DNA of 6,189 bases from an uncultured Chloroflexota bacterium (GTDB taxonomy: Bacteria > Chloroflexota > Dehalococcoidia > UBA3495): assembly GCA_913020235.1 (NCBI GenBank), contig CAJWBT010000147.1, forward strand, positions 1-6,189, written 5' to 3'. Below the pieces are notes generated by a model. It saw nothing but the letters and a program-made list of their open reading frames with translations, was not told the DNA's origin and did not search any database. Within the stretch, counting starts at the first letter, position 1. Every line of letters starts with the position of its first letter. Below, one piece after another: positions 1 to 5,411 of the stretch. The translations under genes were made by a program, and so were the position numbers.

Positions 1-72
1 GGCGTGCGCCATCTCGACACCCCGCTTTCCCCGGAGAAGATCTGGCGGGCCTTGCAGGGGAGTGCATCGTGA
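1..72 (+). CDS. C-terminal end of a xanthine/CO dehydrogenase-family molybdopterin-binding large subunit (partial)
   Basis: Frame 1 is open from the window edge to a TGA at 70-72 and gives 23 residues containing HLDTPLSPEKIWRAL. This resembles the usual last residues of the molybdenum-cofactor-binding large subunit of the xanthine dehydrogenase / aerobic CO dehydrogenase (CoxL-like) family, which commonly end with a 'D-P-T/S-P-E-K-(I/V)-W-R-A' motif. Members hydroxylate purines, aldehydes, N-heterocycles or oxidise CO in a complex with FAD and 2Fe-2S subunits, usually in the cytoplasm. Only the tail is visible, so the substrate and subfamily (true CoxL or another hydroxylase) cannot be decided; the active-site motif lies outside the window. 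The call rests on one short motif recalled from the family. The 576-base spacer after it suggests that this gene ends its own operon. Confidence 0.68.
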   Translation, partial: GVRHLDTPLSPEKIWRALQGSAS

Positions 73-134
73 CGGGGATTCGCCTGAACCCGCCTAAAGG
101 ACCGCGACCCCGTTGAGCGACCGGTTTCCCATGT

Positions 135-160
135 CACCCCGAGCGAAGCGAGGGGTCTCA
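135..160. repeat. Short dispersed-type repeat with gagcgaagcgag core
   Basis: The segment caccccgagcgaagcgaggg and the following gtctca form an imperfect palindrome with CCCC and GGGG at the ends (137-140 and 152-155) around gagcgaagcga. It resembles the 'gtcattctgagcgaagcga' type of intergenic repeat that I recall as abundant in Chloroflexota and some other bacterial genomes. Only one copy is in this window, so its repeat status is inferred from resemblance. No function is known to me. Confidence 0.5.
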
Positions 161-365
161 GGTCTTATGTGGTACGGGTCGCACATATGCAGCCTCCGCA
201 TGGTGTGAGGCCAAGCGGGCGCCCTGTGTTGCCGGCCTGAGACTCGGAACGGCACGGAGCACCGGTGCGGCGAAAGAGGGCACATGGGGTTGGTGTACTG
301 TCCTGCAAATACCTTTACATCGGCACATCGGCGAAATGACGCGACATGCTGCTCCCCGCTACCGT

Positions 366-457
366 CCCCGATTGCATCGGGGCCGGAATCCAGAGAAACA
401 TTGCCTGGATCCCTGCCCCAGACTGGATCTGGGGCAGGCTCTTCGCCGGGATGACGG
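366..457. repeat. Composite palindromic repeat (REP/MITE-like)
   Basis: Two perfect stem-loops lie in tandem. The first has 7-bp arms, ccccgat (366-372) and atcgggg (376-382), with loop tgc. The second has 11-bp arms, cctgccccaga (412-422) and tctggggcagg (428-438), with loop ctgga. Between them ggaatccag (385-393) is almost the reverse complement of ctggatccc (405-413), so the hairpins nest in a larger dyad. The end, cgccgggatgacgg, resembles the 'cgcgggaatgacg' edge of dispersed repeats I recall from Dehalococcoidia genomes. It contains no transposase and would be a non-autonomous element. No target-site duplication was recognised. Confidence 0.6.
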
Positions 458-542
458 ACGGGGTATCAGGGAAGCTGCGAGACAGTGACTTACCGATCTT
501 TGAAGAAGTTGGTAGACTCTCCGGGGAGTGAATGCCCTTCGG

Positions 543-577
543 TCCCCCTTTGGTAAAGGGGGATTTAGGGGGATTTC
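543..577. repeat. Hairpin repeat of the 'ccccctttggtaaaggggga' type
   Basis: Arms tcccccttt (543-551) and aaaggggga (555-563) are perfect 9-bp complements around the loop ggt. They are followed by a second ggggga block, tttagggggattt, at 564-576. This matches in form the very common 'aatccccctaaatccccctttaccaaaggggga' intergenic repeats found in several phyla. It lies 72 bases upstream of the epimerase start. It could act as a terminator-like hairpin for transcripts, but no T-run follows on the plus strand, so I call it only a repeat. Confidence 0.6.
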
Positions 578-648
578 GCCCATCGATCAAGCTCAAGCGT
601 CTATCCCAGGGTCAGTAGTTTGCGCAACGCACGGGAGGAGGTAGAACA

Positions 649-1596
649 ATGAATATATTGGTTTTTGGGGGCACCGGGTTCATCGGCCTGCGGGCGATCC
701 GCCGTCTGGCCGAGAGAGGCGAGAATGTGGTCTGCTACGATGTGAACCCCGGCTCCGCTTCCTTCGACGGCCTGGAAGACCGGGTGAAGGTCATGCGGGG
801 AGACATAACACAATTTGAAGACGTGGTGTCGGCCATACTACAGGTGAAGCCGGACCGCATCATCAATCTGGCCTATTTGTTGGGCGGCGGTGAGGTGGAG
901 CCCCACCTCAACATGCGGATAAACATTCTGGGGATGGACAACTGCTTCGAGGCGGCGCGGCTGTGCGGGGTCAAGCGGGTGGTGTACGCCAGTTCCGTTG
1001 CCGTATGCGGGCCACAGAAGAACCACGGGGACCGGCTCGTCAACGAGGACGACCCCACGTCTGGCACCAGGCAATACGCCGTCCACAAGATATTCAATGA
1101 ATTTCAAGCCAAGATTTACAATGAAAACTATGGTATGAACATCACCGGCATCCGCCCGGCCAACGTGACCGGCCCGGACAAGGTGCGAGGCTCCGTGGAC
1201 CACGTTCGGTGTGTGGTCCTGCCAGCCCAGGGCGAGCCCGTCAGCTTCCCCAAGAAGGGCCTCATGCGGGCTCCGGTCCATGTCGAGGACGTCGCGGAGG
1301 CCTTCGTTCGGGTAGCCCTGAGCGACTCCCCCCACCATACCCTTTACAACACGGGGGGCGAACCCATCAGCCTGGGAGCCCTGGCGGACATCGTCCGCGA
1401 GTTCATCCCCGACGCCCAGATAGCCTTCGACTCCGAGGGAGGCATCGAGGACTCGGGCACCTACCTGGTGGACAACAGCCGGCTGCTCCAGGAGTTCGAG
1501 CTAGAGTATCCGCCGTTCCGTTCACGGGTCCTGGAAATCATCAACGAGGTGCGGCGGGACGCCGGGATGCCGCCGGTGGTACCGAAGGCGGGCTAG
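649..1596 (+). CDS. NAD(P)-dependent epimerase/dehydratase (extended SDR family)
   Basis: This 315-residue cytoplasmic protein has the full extended short-chain dehydrogenase layout. The Rossmann nucleotide motif GGTGFIG is at residues 7-13. Asp31 at the end of the second strand suggests NAD rather than NADP. The GDIT motif is at 51-54, the catalytic Ser region YASS at 113-116, the catalytic YAVHK with Tyr143 and Lys147, then RPANVTGP at 169-176 and HVEDVAEAF at 211-219. The length is normal for the family, which includes UDP-glucose 4-epimerases, sugar dehydratases and uronate dehydrogenases; the exact substrate is not readable. The ATG is fixed by a strong Shine-Dalgarno, ggaggagg at 634-641, seven bases upstream. 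A hydrolase and an oxidoreductase follow on the same strand, so a role in degrading a small acid or sugar-like compound is as likely as one in envelope sugar synthesis. Confidence 0.9.
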   Translation: MNILVFGGTGFIGLRAIRRLAERGENVVCYDVNPGSASFDGLEDRVKVMRGDITQFEDVVSAILQVKPDRIINLAYLLGGGEVEPHLNMRINILGMDNCFEAARLCGVKRVVYASSVAVCGPQKNHGDRLVNEDDPTSGTRQYAVHKIFNEFQAKIYNENYGMNITGIRPANVTGPDKVRGSVDHVRCVVLPAQGEPVSFPKKGLMRAPVHVEDVAEAFVRVALSDSPHHTLYNTGGEPISLGALADIVREFIPDAQIAFDSEGGIEDSGTYLVDNSRLLQEFELEYPPFRSRVLEIINEVRRDAGMPPVVPKAG

Positions 1597-1705
1597 GCCC
1601 GGGACGGTTCAGTCGCCAACCTGTCTCAATCACCGCCAGAGCCCAAGATGAGCGGTCTGGGAAGGGATACAACTTCAGATACAACAGCCAAGGGGGGACA
1701 CACTG

Positions 1706-2506
1706 ATGCGGGTGGACGTTCACACTCACGTATGGCCAGACCGGATCGCTGGAACGGTGCTGCAGGCCATGGTCGACCTATTCGGCTATCCGGCAGTCGG
1801 CATCAACACCGTGGACGGCATCAAGGCCCACATGCGCGAGTCCGGAGTCGAAAAGTCCATCGTGCTGGGAGTAGCGGACCGGGCCGACCAGGTGCGGCGG
1901 GCCAACGATTGGCTCATCAGCATCCAGGACGAGATGCTGGTGCCCTTCGGAGCCATTCACCCCGGCCTGGAGGACAAGGCGGGGGAAGTGCGGCGGCTGC
2001 GCGAGAACGGCATCAAGGGTATCAAGCTGCACCCAATGATGAACCAATTTTTCCCCGATGCTCCCGAGATGTTCCCAGTCTATGAAGAGATGGGTGAATC
2101 CATGGTGCTGGAGATACACTCCGGCCGCTTCTCCCATACCCCGCCGGGAGAGCCCATCTATGCCGCGCCGGAGCGTATTGCGAACGTGGCCCGGCAGTTC
2201 CCCCATCTCAGGATTGTCGCTCTCCACTTGGGCGGGTTCTACATGCTGGACGAGGCGGAGCGATACCTGATCGGGAAAGAAAACGTTCTCATCGACACGA
2301 CTTGGCCGCCTTCTCTGCGGGAAGTGGCCGCCGAGACCCTTACCAAGATCATCGACAAGCATGGCTCCCACAAGGTGTGCTTCGGCACCGACTTCCCGCT
2401 GGCCAGCATGACGACGGACAGTGAGTACGTCCTCAGCCTGCCCCTGTCCGACGGCCACAAAGAGCGCATTCTGGGAGAGAATGCCCGGGAGTTCATCGGG
2501 CTTTAG
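1706..2506 (+). CDS. Metal-dependent amidohydrolase (Amidohydro_2 family, TIM-barrel)
   Basis: The 266-residue product has the metal-site pattern of the amidohydrolase superfamily. HxH is at the end of the first strand (VDVHTH, His6 and His8), with IHP at 84-86, the GIKLHP segment with His109, LEIHSG with His138, ALHLGG with His174, and FGTDFP with Asp229. This fits the Amidohydro_2 group (Pfam PF04909), which hydrolyses or decarboxylates small carboxylates, lactones and aromatic acids such as 2-pyrone-4,6-dicarboxylate or aminocarboxymuconate semialdehyde. There is no signal peptide, so it should be cytoplasmic. The ATG at 1706 is preceded by a purine-rich aggggggaca segment at 1691-1700. 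It starts 109 bases after the epimerase stop, and the same orientation suggests co-expression although the gap is long. The precise reaction is not determinable; a general 'amidohydrolase' label is safe. Confidence 0.88.
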   Translation: MRVDVHTHVWPDRIAGTVLQAMVDLFGYPAVGINTVDGIKAHMRESGVEKSIVLGVADRADQVRRANDWLISIQDEMLVPFGAIHPGLEDKAGEVRRLRENGIKGIKLHPMMNQFFPDAPEMFPVYEEMGESMVLEIHSGRFSHTPPGEPIYAAPERIANVARQFPHLRIVALHLGGFYMLDEAERYLIGKENVLIDTTWPPSLREVAAETLTKIIDKHGSHKVCFGTDFPLASMTTDSEYVLSLPLSDGHKERILGENAREFIGL

Positions 2507-2522
2507 CCGCGCGGCTCTCCGG

Positions 2523-2552
2523 CACCGGCGGGCCGGGCTGAAGACGCCGGTG
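2523..2552. other. GC-rich stem-loop after the amidohydrolase gene
   Basis: Arms caccggcg (2523-2530) and cgccggtg (2545-2552) are perfect 8-bp complements around a 14-base loop, 17 bases after the amidohydrolase stop. No T-run follows, so it is not a standard intrinsic terminator; it could stabilise the 3' end of an mRNA or be chance in GC-rich DNA. The rest of the 189-base gap shows only the ribosome binding site of the next gene. Confidence 0.3.
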
Positions 2553-2695
2553 GACCAGAGGCCGTGCTTCGGGCGTTCAAGGCCGGGTTGGAGCATCAGG
2601 CGAGCGCGGGTCCGGATCGTACGCTCTCCAAGAGAGATTCGAAGCGGGACGGAGTTTGGAAATAGTATTGGCAAGACCGCTCCGGGGAGAAGAAA

Positions 2696-3733
2696 ATGGC
2701 CCTCAAGATTGACCTCAGGGTTCCGGGATGCGCTCCCGCTTCGGAAGTGGCGGCCTTCGTCCGTGAGTGCGAAGACGCCGGCTTCGACGGGGTGGGCATC
2801 CTGGACTCCCAGTTGCTGGAACGGGACGTGTTCGTGGTTATGGCCCTGGCCGCACAGGCCACGTCTCGCATCCGTTTGGCCTCCGCCGTCACCAACCCTG
2901 TTACCCGGCACCTGTCGGTCCTGGCCTCGGCGGCCAAGTCGGTGGCCGAGTTGGCTCCGGGCCGGACGGAGTTCTGGATAGGAAGGGGCTACAGCTCGGT
3001 GAAGACGATCGGAGTGGCCCCGGCGTCGGTACGGCAAATGCGCCGGTCGGTCCTCTCCCTCAAGCGCATCATGGCCGGGGAAGACTTTTCCTTCAACGGC
3101 GTAACCAGCCGCATGAAATACGGCGACGCAGAGGTGCCTCCCGTCTACGTCTCGGCCACCGGCCCCAGGACCATCGAAGTAGCGGGAGAGGTAGCCGATG
3201 GGGTGGTGCTCAGCATCGGTGTTCACCCCAACGCCGTGGCGTTGGCCCGCGAGCATCTGGCCGAAGGGGCGAAGCGTGCCGGCCGCAACCCTGACGAGGT
3301 GGAGCTGGTCCTTTGCGCCACCGTCGTCATCCACGAGGACCTGAAGGAGGCCCGGGAGATGGCTCGGCCCCTCTGCGTGAACTGGATGATCGAGGAGTAC
3401 AACGCCCGGTGGCTCCGGGCGATGGGCTTGGACCTGCAGGGCCTGGAAATGCCCAAAGAGCTGTGGGACCTGTACCCCGACGTCCTCCACGCCGAGGATT
3501 GGGAAAAGGCCAAGAGGCTATGCGCCTTTCTACCAGAGGACCTGCTGGCCCAGATCTGCGACGCCATCGGCTTTATCGGAAGCCCGGAGCACTGCGCCCG
3601 GCGCCTTCGTGAGGCCGAGGCCGCGGGTATTGGGCATCTTTACCTGCGCACCTCGGACACCTACAAGTTTGCCCATCGAGAGCTTAAATCCTTCCGGGAC
3701 GACATATTCCCGGCCCTAGCTTCCGCCAAGTAG
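2696..3733 (+). CDS. LLM-class flavin- or F420-dependent oxidoreductase
   Basis: The 345-residue protein belongs to the bacterial-luciferase-like TIM-barrel superfamily (luciferase-like monooxygenases and methylenetetrahydromethanopterin reductase relatives). Visible marks are the N-terminal barrel strand and helix (ECEDAGFDGVGILDSQ, residues 24-39), TSRIRLASAVTNPVTRHLSVLAS (56-78), the glycine-rich GRTEFWIGRGYSS (89-101), and the segment YVSATGPRTIEVAGEVADGVVL (151-172), very typical of the Mer-like branch. The C-terminal IGSPEHCARRL (294-304) is also typical. Known members use reduced FMN with oxygen or F420. Which cofactor applies here is not decided by these motifs, though the Mer-like segment makes F420 plausible. 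The start follows a gggga at 2684-2688, seven bases before the ATG. Such genes are greatly multiplied in SAR202 Chloroflexota, where they are proposed to attack recalcitrant organic matter, and the neighbouring hydrolase and epimerase fit a catabolic role. Confidence 0.9.
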   Translation: MALKIDLRVPGCAPASEVAAFVRECEDAGFDGVGILDSQLLERDVFVVMALAAQATSRIRLASAVTNPVTRHLSVLASAAKSVAELAPGRTEFWIGRGYSSVKTIGVAPASVRQMRRSVLSLKRIMAGEDFSFNGVTSRMKYGDAEVPPVYVSATGPRTIEVAGEVADGVVLSIGVHPNAVALAREHLAEGAKRAGRNPDEVELVLCATVVIHEDLKEAREMARPLCVNWMIEEYNARWLRAMGLDLQGLEMPKELWDLYPDVLHAEDWEKAKRLCAFLPEDLLAQICDAIGFIGSPEHCARRLREAEAAGIGHLYLRTSDTYKFAHRELKSFRDDIFPALASAK

Positions 3734-3770
3734 GCGTCAAGAGGGTGCGCCCTGATCGGCGGAAAGTCCC

Positions 3771-4028
3771 GTGGCTGGCGTGAGGCGGCACAACTGGAAC
3801 GTAGCTGAGATAGACGGCGAAACCGGCGAGGACGCGCTCGTCCGCATGATCAAGTACAAAACGGCTGTCCAGACGAAGCGAGGCGGGCCAATGGGCATCC
3901 CCCGGACCCGCGTGCGGCCCACGCCGAACCCACAGCAATGCCAACGGCTGGCTGCTCACCAGCAAGCCAGATACGAGCCCTTTCCACGAAGCCGGCGGCT
4001 TGGTATACTTAAGCCGCCGCCGATCTGA
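3771..4028 (+). CDS. Possible small ORF or gene remnant, unrecognised
   Basis: An 85-residue frame begins at a GTG (3771), 37 bases after the oxidoreductase stop, and could be a small gene. For the first 36 codons or so, third positions are mostly G or C as in the neighbouring genes, and the translation (EIDGETGEDALVRMIKYK) looks protein-like. After that it becomes proline- and arginine-rich and reads like non-coding DNA. There is no good Shine-Dalgarno and no match to any family I know. The frame also ends inside the promoter-like region of the tRNA. The balance is against a real gene; a decayed remnant or chance frame is more likely. Confidence 0.18.
   Translation: MAGVRRHNWNVAEIDGETGEDALVRMIKYKTAVQTKRGGPMGIPRTRVRPTPNPQQCQRLAAHQQARYEPFPRSRRLGILKPPPI
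3981..4009 (+). promoter_or_regulatory. Putative sigma-70-type promoter for tRNA-Gly
   Basis: A -35-like tttcca (3981-3986) and a -10 tatact (4004-4009) are separated by 17 bases. The -10 differs from TATAAT at one base and is preceded by TGG, an extended -10 feature. Transcription would start near 4016, leaving about a 44-base leader before the tRNA. The -35 matches the consensus in only four of six bases. Confidence 0.45.
3993..4019. repeat. Perfect inverted repeat around the tRNA promoter -10 box
   Basis: Arms cggcggctt (3993-4001) and aagccgccg (4011-4019) are perfect 9-bp complements with a 9-base spacer that contains the tatact box. It could be an operator, or a hairpin at the end of read-through transcripts from the oxidoreductase gene. 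No T-run follows, so a standard intrinsic terminator is unlikely. Confidence 0.55.
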
Positions 4029-4059
4029 CTCTGCCCCGTCTTCTACTGTCTTCTACCAA

Positions 4060-4134
4060 GCGGGCGTAACTCAGTGGTAGAGTGTTTGCTTCCCAAGCAA
4101 AAAGCCGGGGGTTCGAATCCCCCCGCCCGCTCCA
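4060..4134 (+). tRNA. tRNA-Gly (anticodon CCC)
   Basis: The cloverleaf folds completely. The acceptor stem gcgggcg (4060-4066) pairs perfectly with cgcccgc (4124-4130). The D stem actc (4069-4072) pairs with gagt (4080-4083) around a 7-base loop. The anticodon stem tttgc (4085-4089) pairs with gcaaa (4097-4101) around the loop ttcccaa, with CCC at 4092-4094. The T stem ggggg (4107-4111) pairs with ccccc (4119-4123) around ttcgaat. The discriminator is T4131, as usual for bacterial glycine tRNA, and the CCA end is encoded (4132-4134). It reads GGG codons. A small oddity is an A-U pair at positions 10-25, where G-C is usual. No T-run terminator follows closely. Confidence 0.97.
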
Positions 4135-4599
4135 GCTTCTCCCGTATGGCCCTTCAAACTATCGGCCCACGGTCTTGCTTTCGGCCTTGGCGCGCTCCCC
4201 AGCATGCCGTAGCGCGACTGGCTCCATCCACTCCGCCAGCGAGTTGGGCGAAGCGGGGCGGCGATTCCGTTCATGCGCTATTGGTATTGGCACGGCCGGT
4301 GTACGGAACTGCCGCGGCAAGAGGCCTGTAGAAACCGGACCCCCGACCGACATCTTCGGTATGGTAGACGGTACTGCCCGCCAACTTTCTGATGTTTTGG
4401 TGCCGCGCTAGATCGAAACCACCTATCGGCGCATGTGACATTTTTGGATTCTCGGGAGGAGTTCGGGCAGCACGACAACCGTACCTTTCCGGGTTGTATG
4501 ACCGCTCGCAACCGCCAGTTCCATGGATCACCGTCGCCGCCTCACACGGGGCGGCCGCGTAGCTGCCGCACTTGGAAACCACCGGTGTTGCTGGGTTTG
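4135..4599. other. Stretch after the tRNA without a credible gene
   Basis: About 465 bases of high-GC sequence follow the tRNA (42 of 60 bases are G or C in 4201-4260). Several overlapping open frames of 60-110 codons occur on both strands, but none has a recognisable protein, a good ribosome binding site or convincing composition. A 10-base perfect palindrome, tgccgcggca, is at 4310-4319. No copy of the tRNA 3' end, which would mark an integration site, was found downstream in this window. Decayed genes are possible but cannot be shown. Confidence 0.45.
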
Positions 4600-4628
4600 T
4601 TGACAGGGTTGAGAGATGCTTGTAGTCT
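4600..4628 (+). promoter_or_regulatory. Putative promoter for the membrane protein gene
   Basis: A perfect -35 consensus ttgaca (4600-4605) is followed after 17 bases by tagtct (4623-4628), which keeps the most conserved first, second and last bases of the -10 box. Transcription would start near 4635, giving a leader of roughly 170 bases to the ATG at 4803. The weak -10 leaves some doubt. Confidence 0.42.
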
Positions 4629-4631
4629 ACG

Positions 4632-4644
4632 GTCCACCGTGGAC
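4632..4644. promoter_or_regulatory. Small palindrome at the predicted transcription start
   Basis: The sequence gtccac-c-gtggac is a perfect 6+1+6 palindrome starting four bases after the putative -10 box. Its position over the expected start of transcription suits a repressor operator. It is short, and chance occurrence is quite possible. Confidence 0.3.
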
Positions 4645-4787
4645 AGGCGCCTTCTTTGGGAGCAAGGCGGCTTAACTAGCGAATTCCGGCCAACATCCGT
4701 TGCCAGCCCAACCCGCGAGGCCGTTCCCCTTCAAGATTGCCACTAAGGGTTGCGCTAGCTGTTCTACTTTGGGGAAAAGGCCGGAGC

Positions 4788-4800
4788 AAGGAAGAGGTGG
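4788..4800 (+). promoter_or_regulatory. Ribosome binding site that sets the membrane protein start
   Basis: The purine-rich aaggaagaggtgg lies just before the ATG at 4803. The open frame reaches back to a TTG at 4737, but that codon has no Shine-Dalgarno, so the ATG giving 202 residues is preferred. Confidence 0.65.
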
Positions 4801-4802
4801 AC

Positions 4803-5411
4803 ATGTCGGAGCTTGATTTCAGCCTAACAGAGGCCATTGACGTTCTGAAGCCTCTTGCAGTTCTCGTGGGTGAGATGCTGGTTTATGCGGTTTTCATTTT
4901 CGTGTTCTACAGGTTCCTGGCCAGAAGAGACATCGTCACGCCCAACCTGGATAAGTTCAACAAGGCAGGAACCAAGTTTCTCAGGGCTATCTTCTATGTG
5001 ATACAACACGCACTGTTGTTTCCCATAATCATAATGTCCTGGTTTGCGGTGCTTGTGGTGATTCTTTCACTCCTTGGCCAAGACCAAACGCCGGGAAACA
5101 TCCTATTGGTTTCCATAGCATTGGTCAGCACCATAAGGGCTACCGCGTATTACAATGAGGACCTGTCAAGGGACCTCGCCAAGATGCTCCCCTTCGCCGT
5201 CCTCGGTCTGTTTCTAGTCAGCAAGTCATACTTGTCATTAGACATATCATCGGGGGCTCTCGAAGACCTGGGCGACCATTGGAGAGCGATAGTCTACTAC
5301 CTTGCTTTTGCGGTCGTTCTAGAGTTTGTGCTGAGGATTGTCTATAGCATAGTTCGCTCGATTACCCATCGCAGCGATGAAACCTTGAAAACCACTGAAA
5401 TCCCCGAATGA
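4803..5411 (+). CDS. Unrecognised integral membrane protein with about five membrane segments
   Basis: The 202-residue product has hydrophobic stretches at about residues 18-40, 65-92, 99-117, 129-147 and 161-184. They are separated by charged loops such as ARRDIVTPNLDKFNKAGTK (40-58) and YYNEDLSRDLAKM (116-128). A short charged tail, HRSDETLKTTEIPE, ends the protein. There is no cleavable signal peptide; the N-terminus is a short acidic segment. I do not recognise a family, catalytic motif or metal site, so no function is given. The gene has its own putative promoter (4600-4628) and stands alone. Its composition is distinct from the catabolic genes: by hand count 28 of 60 bases are G or C in 4861-4920 and again in 5101-5160, against 43 of 60 in 3241-3300 of the oxidoreductase. 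With a serine recombinase gene converging from the right, it may be cargo of a mobile element, although that is inference. Confidence 0.8.
   Translation: MSELDFSLTEAIDVLKPLAVLVGEMLVYAVFIFVFYRFLARRDIVTPNLDKFNKAGTKFLRAIFYVIQHALLFPIIIMSWFAVLVVILSLLGQDQTPGNILLVSIALVSTIRATAYYNEDLSRDLAKMLPFAVLGLFLVSKSYLSLDISSGALEDLGDHWRAIVYYLAFAVVLEFVLRIVYSIVRSITHRSDETLKTTEIPE

Larger units (their letters stand above)
73..648. other. Gene-free spacer rich in palindromic repeats
   Basis: No convincing gene is seen here. The short open frames on both strands run through the repeats and have no ribosome binding site or recognisable protein. The spacer holds three separate palindromic repeats (135-160, 366-457, 543-577), annotated individually. 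There is also a looser inverted repeat, gtctcaggtc at 155-164 against ggcctgagac at 234-243, with one mismatch. Only its last 105 bases (544-648) lead to the epimerase gene, and I could not pick out a confident promoter in them. The remaining sequence between the repeats has no structure I can name. Confidence 0.6.

Noticed and set aside
366..577. CRISPR array from the hairpin repeats
   Set aside because: The hairpins differ from one another and are not regularly spaced; there are no repeated units with unique spacers.
94..596. Several short open frames on both strands in the first spacer
   Set aside because: They run across palindromic repeats, and their translations reflect the repeat sequences, not a protein family.
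838..1338. Antisense open frame of 166 codons within the epimerase gene
   Set aside because: It is a shadow of a gene whose motifs are complete on the plus strand.
1778..3490. Antisense open frame of 570 codons across the amidohydrolase and oxidoreductase genes
   Set aside because: It lies opposite two well-supported genes, spans the gap between them, and its translation matches no family; long antisense frames are expected in GC-rich coding DNA.
4060..4134. tRNA-Gly as attachment site of the recombinase
   Set aside because: No direct repeat of the tRNA 3' end appears in the window, and large serine recombinases usually do not target tRNA genes as tyrosine integrases do.
4271..4582. Minus-strand open frame of 103 codons in the gene-poor region
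   Set aside because: No recognisable domain or ribosome binding site; overlapping frames on both strands are all equally unconvincing.
4435..4746. Plus-strand open frame of 103 codons with GTG start after the tRNA
   Set aside because: There is no suitable ribosome binding site, the composition is not protein-like, and the frame runs across the putative promoter of the next gene.
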